From contig JAISAX010000042.1 in the NCBI GenBank assembly GCA_031266495.1, positions 1-5,459 on the forward strand: a stretch of DNA of 5,459 nt, in the 5' to 3' direction. The translations under genes were made by a program, and so were the position numbers. Shown here one piece after another: positions 5,203 through 5,459 of this stretch; positions within the stretch are counted from its first letter, which is position 1, and the number at the start of each line of letters is the position of its first letter. This DNA is from Opitutaceae bacterium (GTDB lineage: Bacteria; Verrucomicrobiota; Verrucomicrobiae; Opitutales; Opitutaceae). Below the pieces are notes generated by a model. The model was given only the letters and a program-made list of their open reading frames with translations. It searched no databases and was not told the DNA's origin.

Positions 5203-5227
5203 CTGTTTATTTCCTTACGGTGCCTAA

Positions 5228-5391
5228 CCTCCCGCCTCTTTCATCGGGAATGCGTTCGAGCGAACTGCGGTAGGGATGCGACTGTCCAAGCTATATGGAA
5301 AAGAACCTGCCAGTGCATCGATAACGGTAAACGTCAGGCAAGAGCATTTTTTATCGGCAACAGAAAGACCCCTATAGATTCTGACCCAGAG
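5228..5391. other. Gene-free region right of the 244-bp element
   Basis: No gene is recognised. It contains ATAACGGTAAA (5321-5331, also at 4890-4900), a CGATAA/TTATCG pair (5319-5324 and 5351-5356), and TATAGA at 5373-5378, which would be a -10-like box for a start at 5392 but lacks a good -35. A frame without stops runs across this stretch into the purine tract, but it shows no family resemblance. Confidence 0.4.
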
Positions 5392-5459
5392 ATGAAGAGA
5401 AAGAAGAGGAAGAAGAAGAGAGAAGAGTTGAAGGAGCTGAGGGTGCTGGGAGGCAATGG
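5392..5459 (+). CDS. Possible start of a Lys/Arg-rich protein, cut by the window edge
   Basis: From ATG at 5392 the frame reads MKRKKRKKKREELKELRVLG and then runs off the right edge. There is no clear Shine-Dalgarno sequence, but other genes here lack one too; a TATAGA lies 14 bases upstream of the ATG. The Lys/Arg run comes from the polypurine tract, and such tracts are open in several frames by chance, so evidence for translation is weak. The family is not recognised. Confidence 0.2.
   Translation, partial: MKRKKRKKKREELKELRVLGGN
5394..5427 (+). repeat. 34-nt uninterrupted polypurine tract
   Basis: All bases from 5394 to 5427 are A or G, with GAA/AAG-like periodicity. Such tracts can adopt unusual DNA structure and are prone to length change. 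It may also be the coding sequence for a Lys/Arg-rich N-terminus. Confidence 0.85.

Larger units (their letters stand above)
4981..5224. mobile_element. 244-bp MITE-like foldback element with TAA duplication
   Basis: The left end GGCACCGTAAGAAAATAA (4981-4998) and the reverse complement of the right end (5207-5224), GGCACCGTAAGGAAATAA, match at 17 of 18 bases. TAA lies directly outside both ends (4978-4980 and 5225-5227), consistent with a 3-bp target duplication as in some IS5-family groups. There is no transposase inside; the largest internal frame (62 codons) resembles nothing. Between the ends are two adjacent foldback arms, 4999-5088 and 5089-5202, leaving only four unpaired bases before the right end. 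The best call is a non-autonomous miniature inverted-repeat element. An alternative is a mobile structured RNA. I could not assign a parent IS. Confidence 0.75.

Noticed and set aside
5039..5227. 62-codon frame inside the 244-bp element
   Set aside because: Its sequence is constrained by the hairpin stems, it ends in the flanking TAA, and it resembles no transposase.

Overview
The window looks like a piece of a GC-rich bacterial chromosome, most plausibly Verrucomicrobiota near the Opitutaceae. This is inference. It rests on a long (649-residue) amidophosphoribosyltransferase of the kind found in Bacteroidetes and Verrucomicrobia, start codons without Shine-Dalgarno sequences, and intergenic repeats (CACAGAG, CACGAAA, and a hairpin that reads as GRDARAT in one frame) that I recall as common in that phylum.

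Left part (1-1191): an uncharacterised, probably exported protein runs leftward off the window edge (minus strand, start near 787). It is divergent from the purF-like gene. The 404-bp gap between them holds seven tandem copies of a 21-bp unit with internal dyad symmetry, bracketed by two related CCGGG/CCCGG hairpins.

Centre (1192-3141): the purF-like gene for the committed step of purine synthesis. It carries a 12-bp tandem expansion that adds GGWD-type repeats to a loop of the glutaminase domain.

Right of it (3142-4077): debris. There is a strong hairpin, an IS110-family transposase reduced to its two ends, a run of 17 C, small hairpins and a CACAGAG repeat cluster. On the minus strand follows coaD (4078-4557, dephospho-CoA synthesis), with a weak possible terminator behind it and a CACGAAA plus REP-like hairpin just upstream of its start.

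Far right (4558-5459): no convincing complete gene. The most striking object in the window is a 244-bp element (4981-5224). It has 18-bp terminal inverted repeats (one mismatch), a flanking TAA duplication, and an interior made almost entirely of two adjacent foldback arms. It looks like a MITE whose whole length can fold into a three-way junction. The right edge has a 34-nt all-purine tract that may begin a Lys/Arg-rich reading frame.

The two recognised housekeeping genes (purF-like, coaD) are not functionally linked here. They are islands in a region of repeats and decayed mobile DNA.
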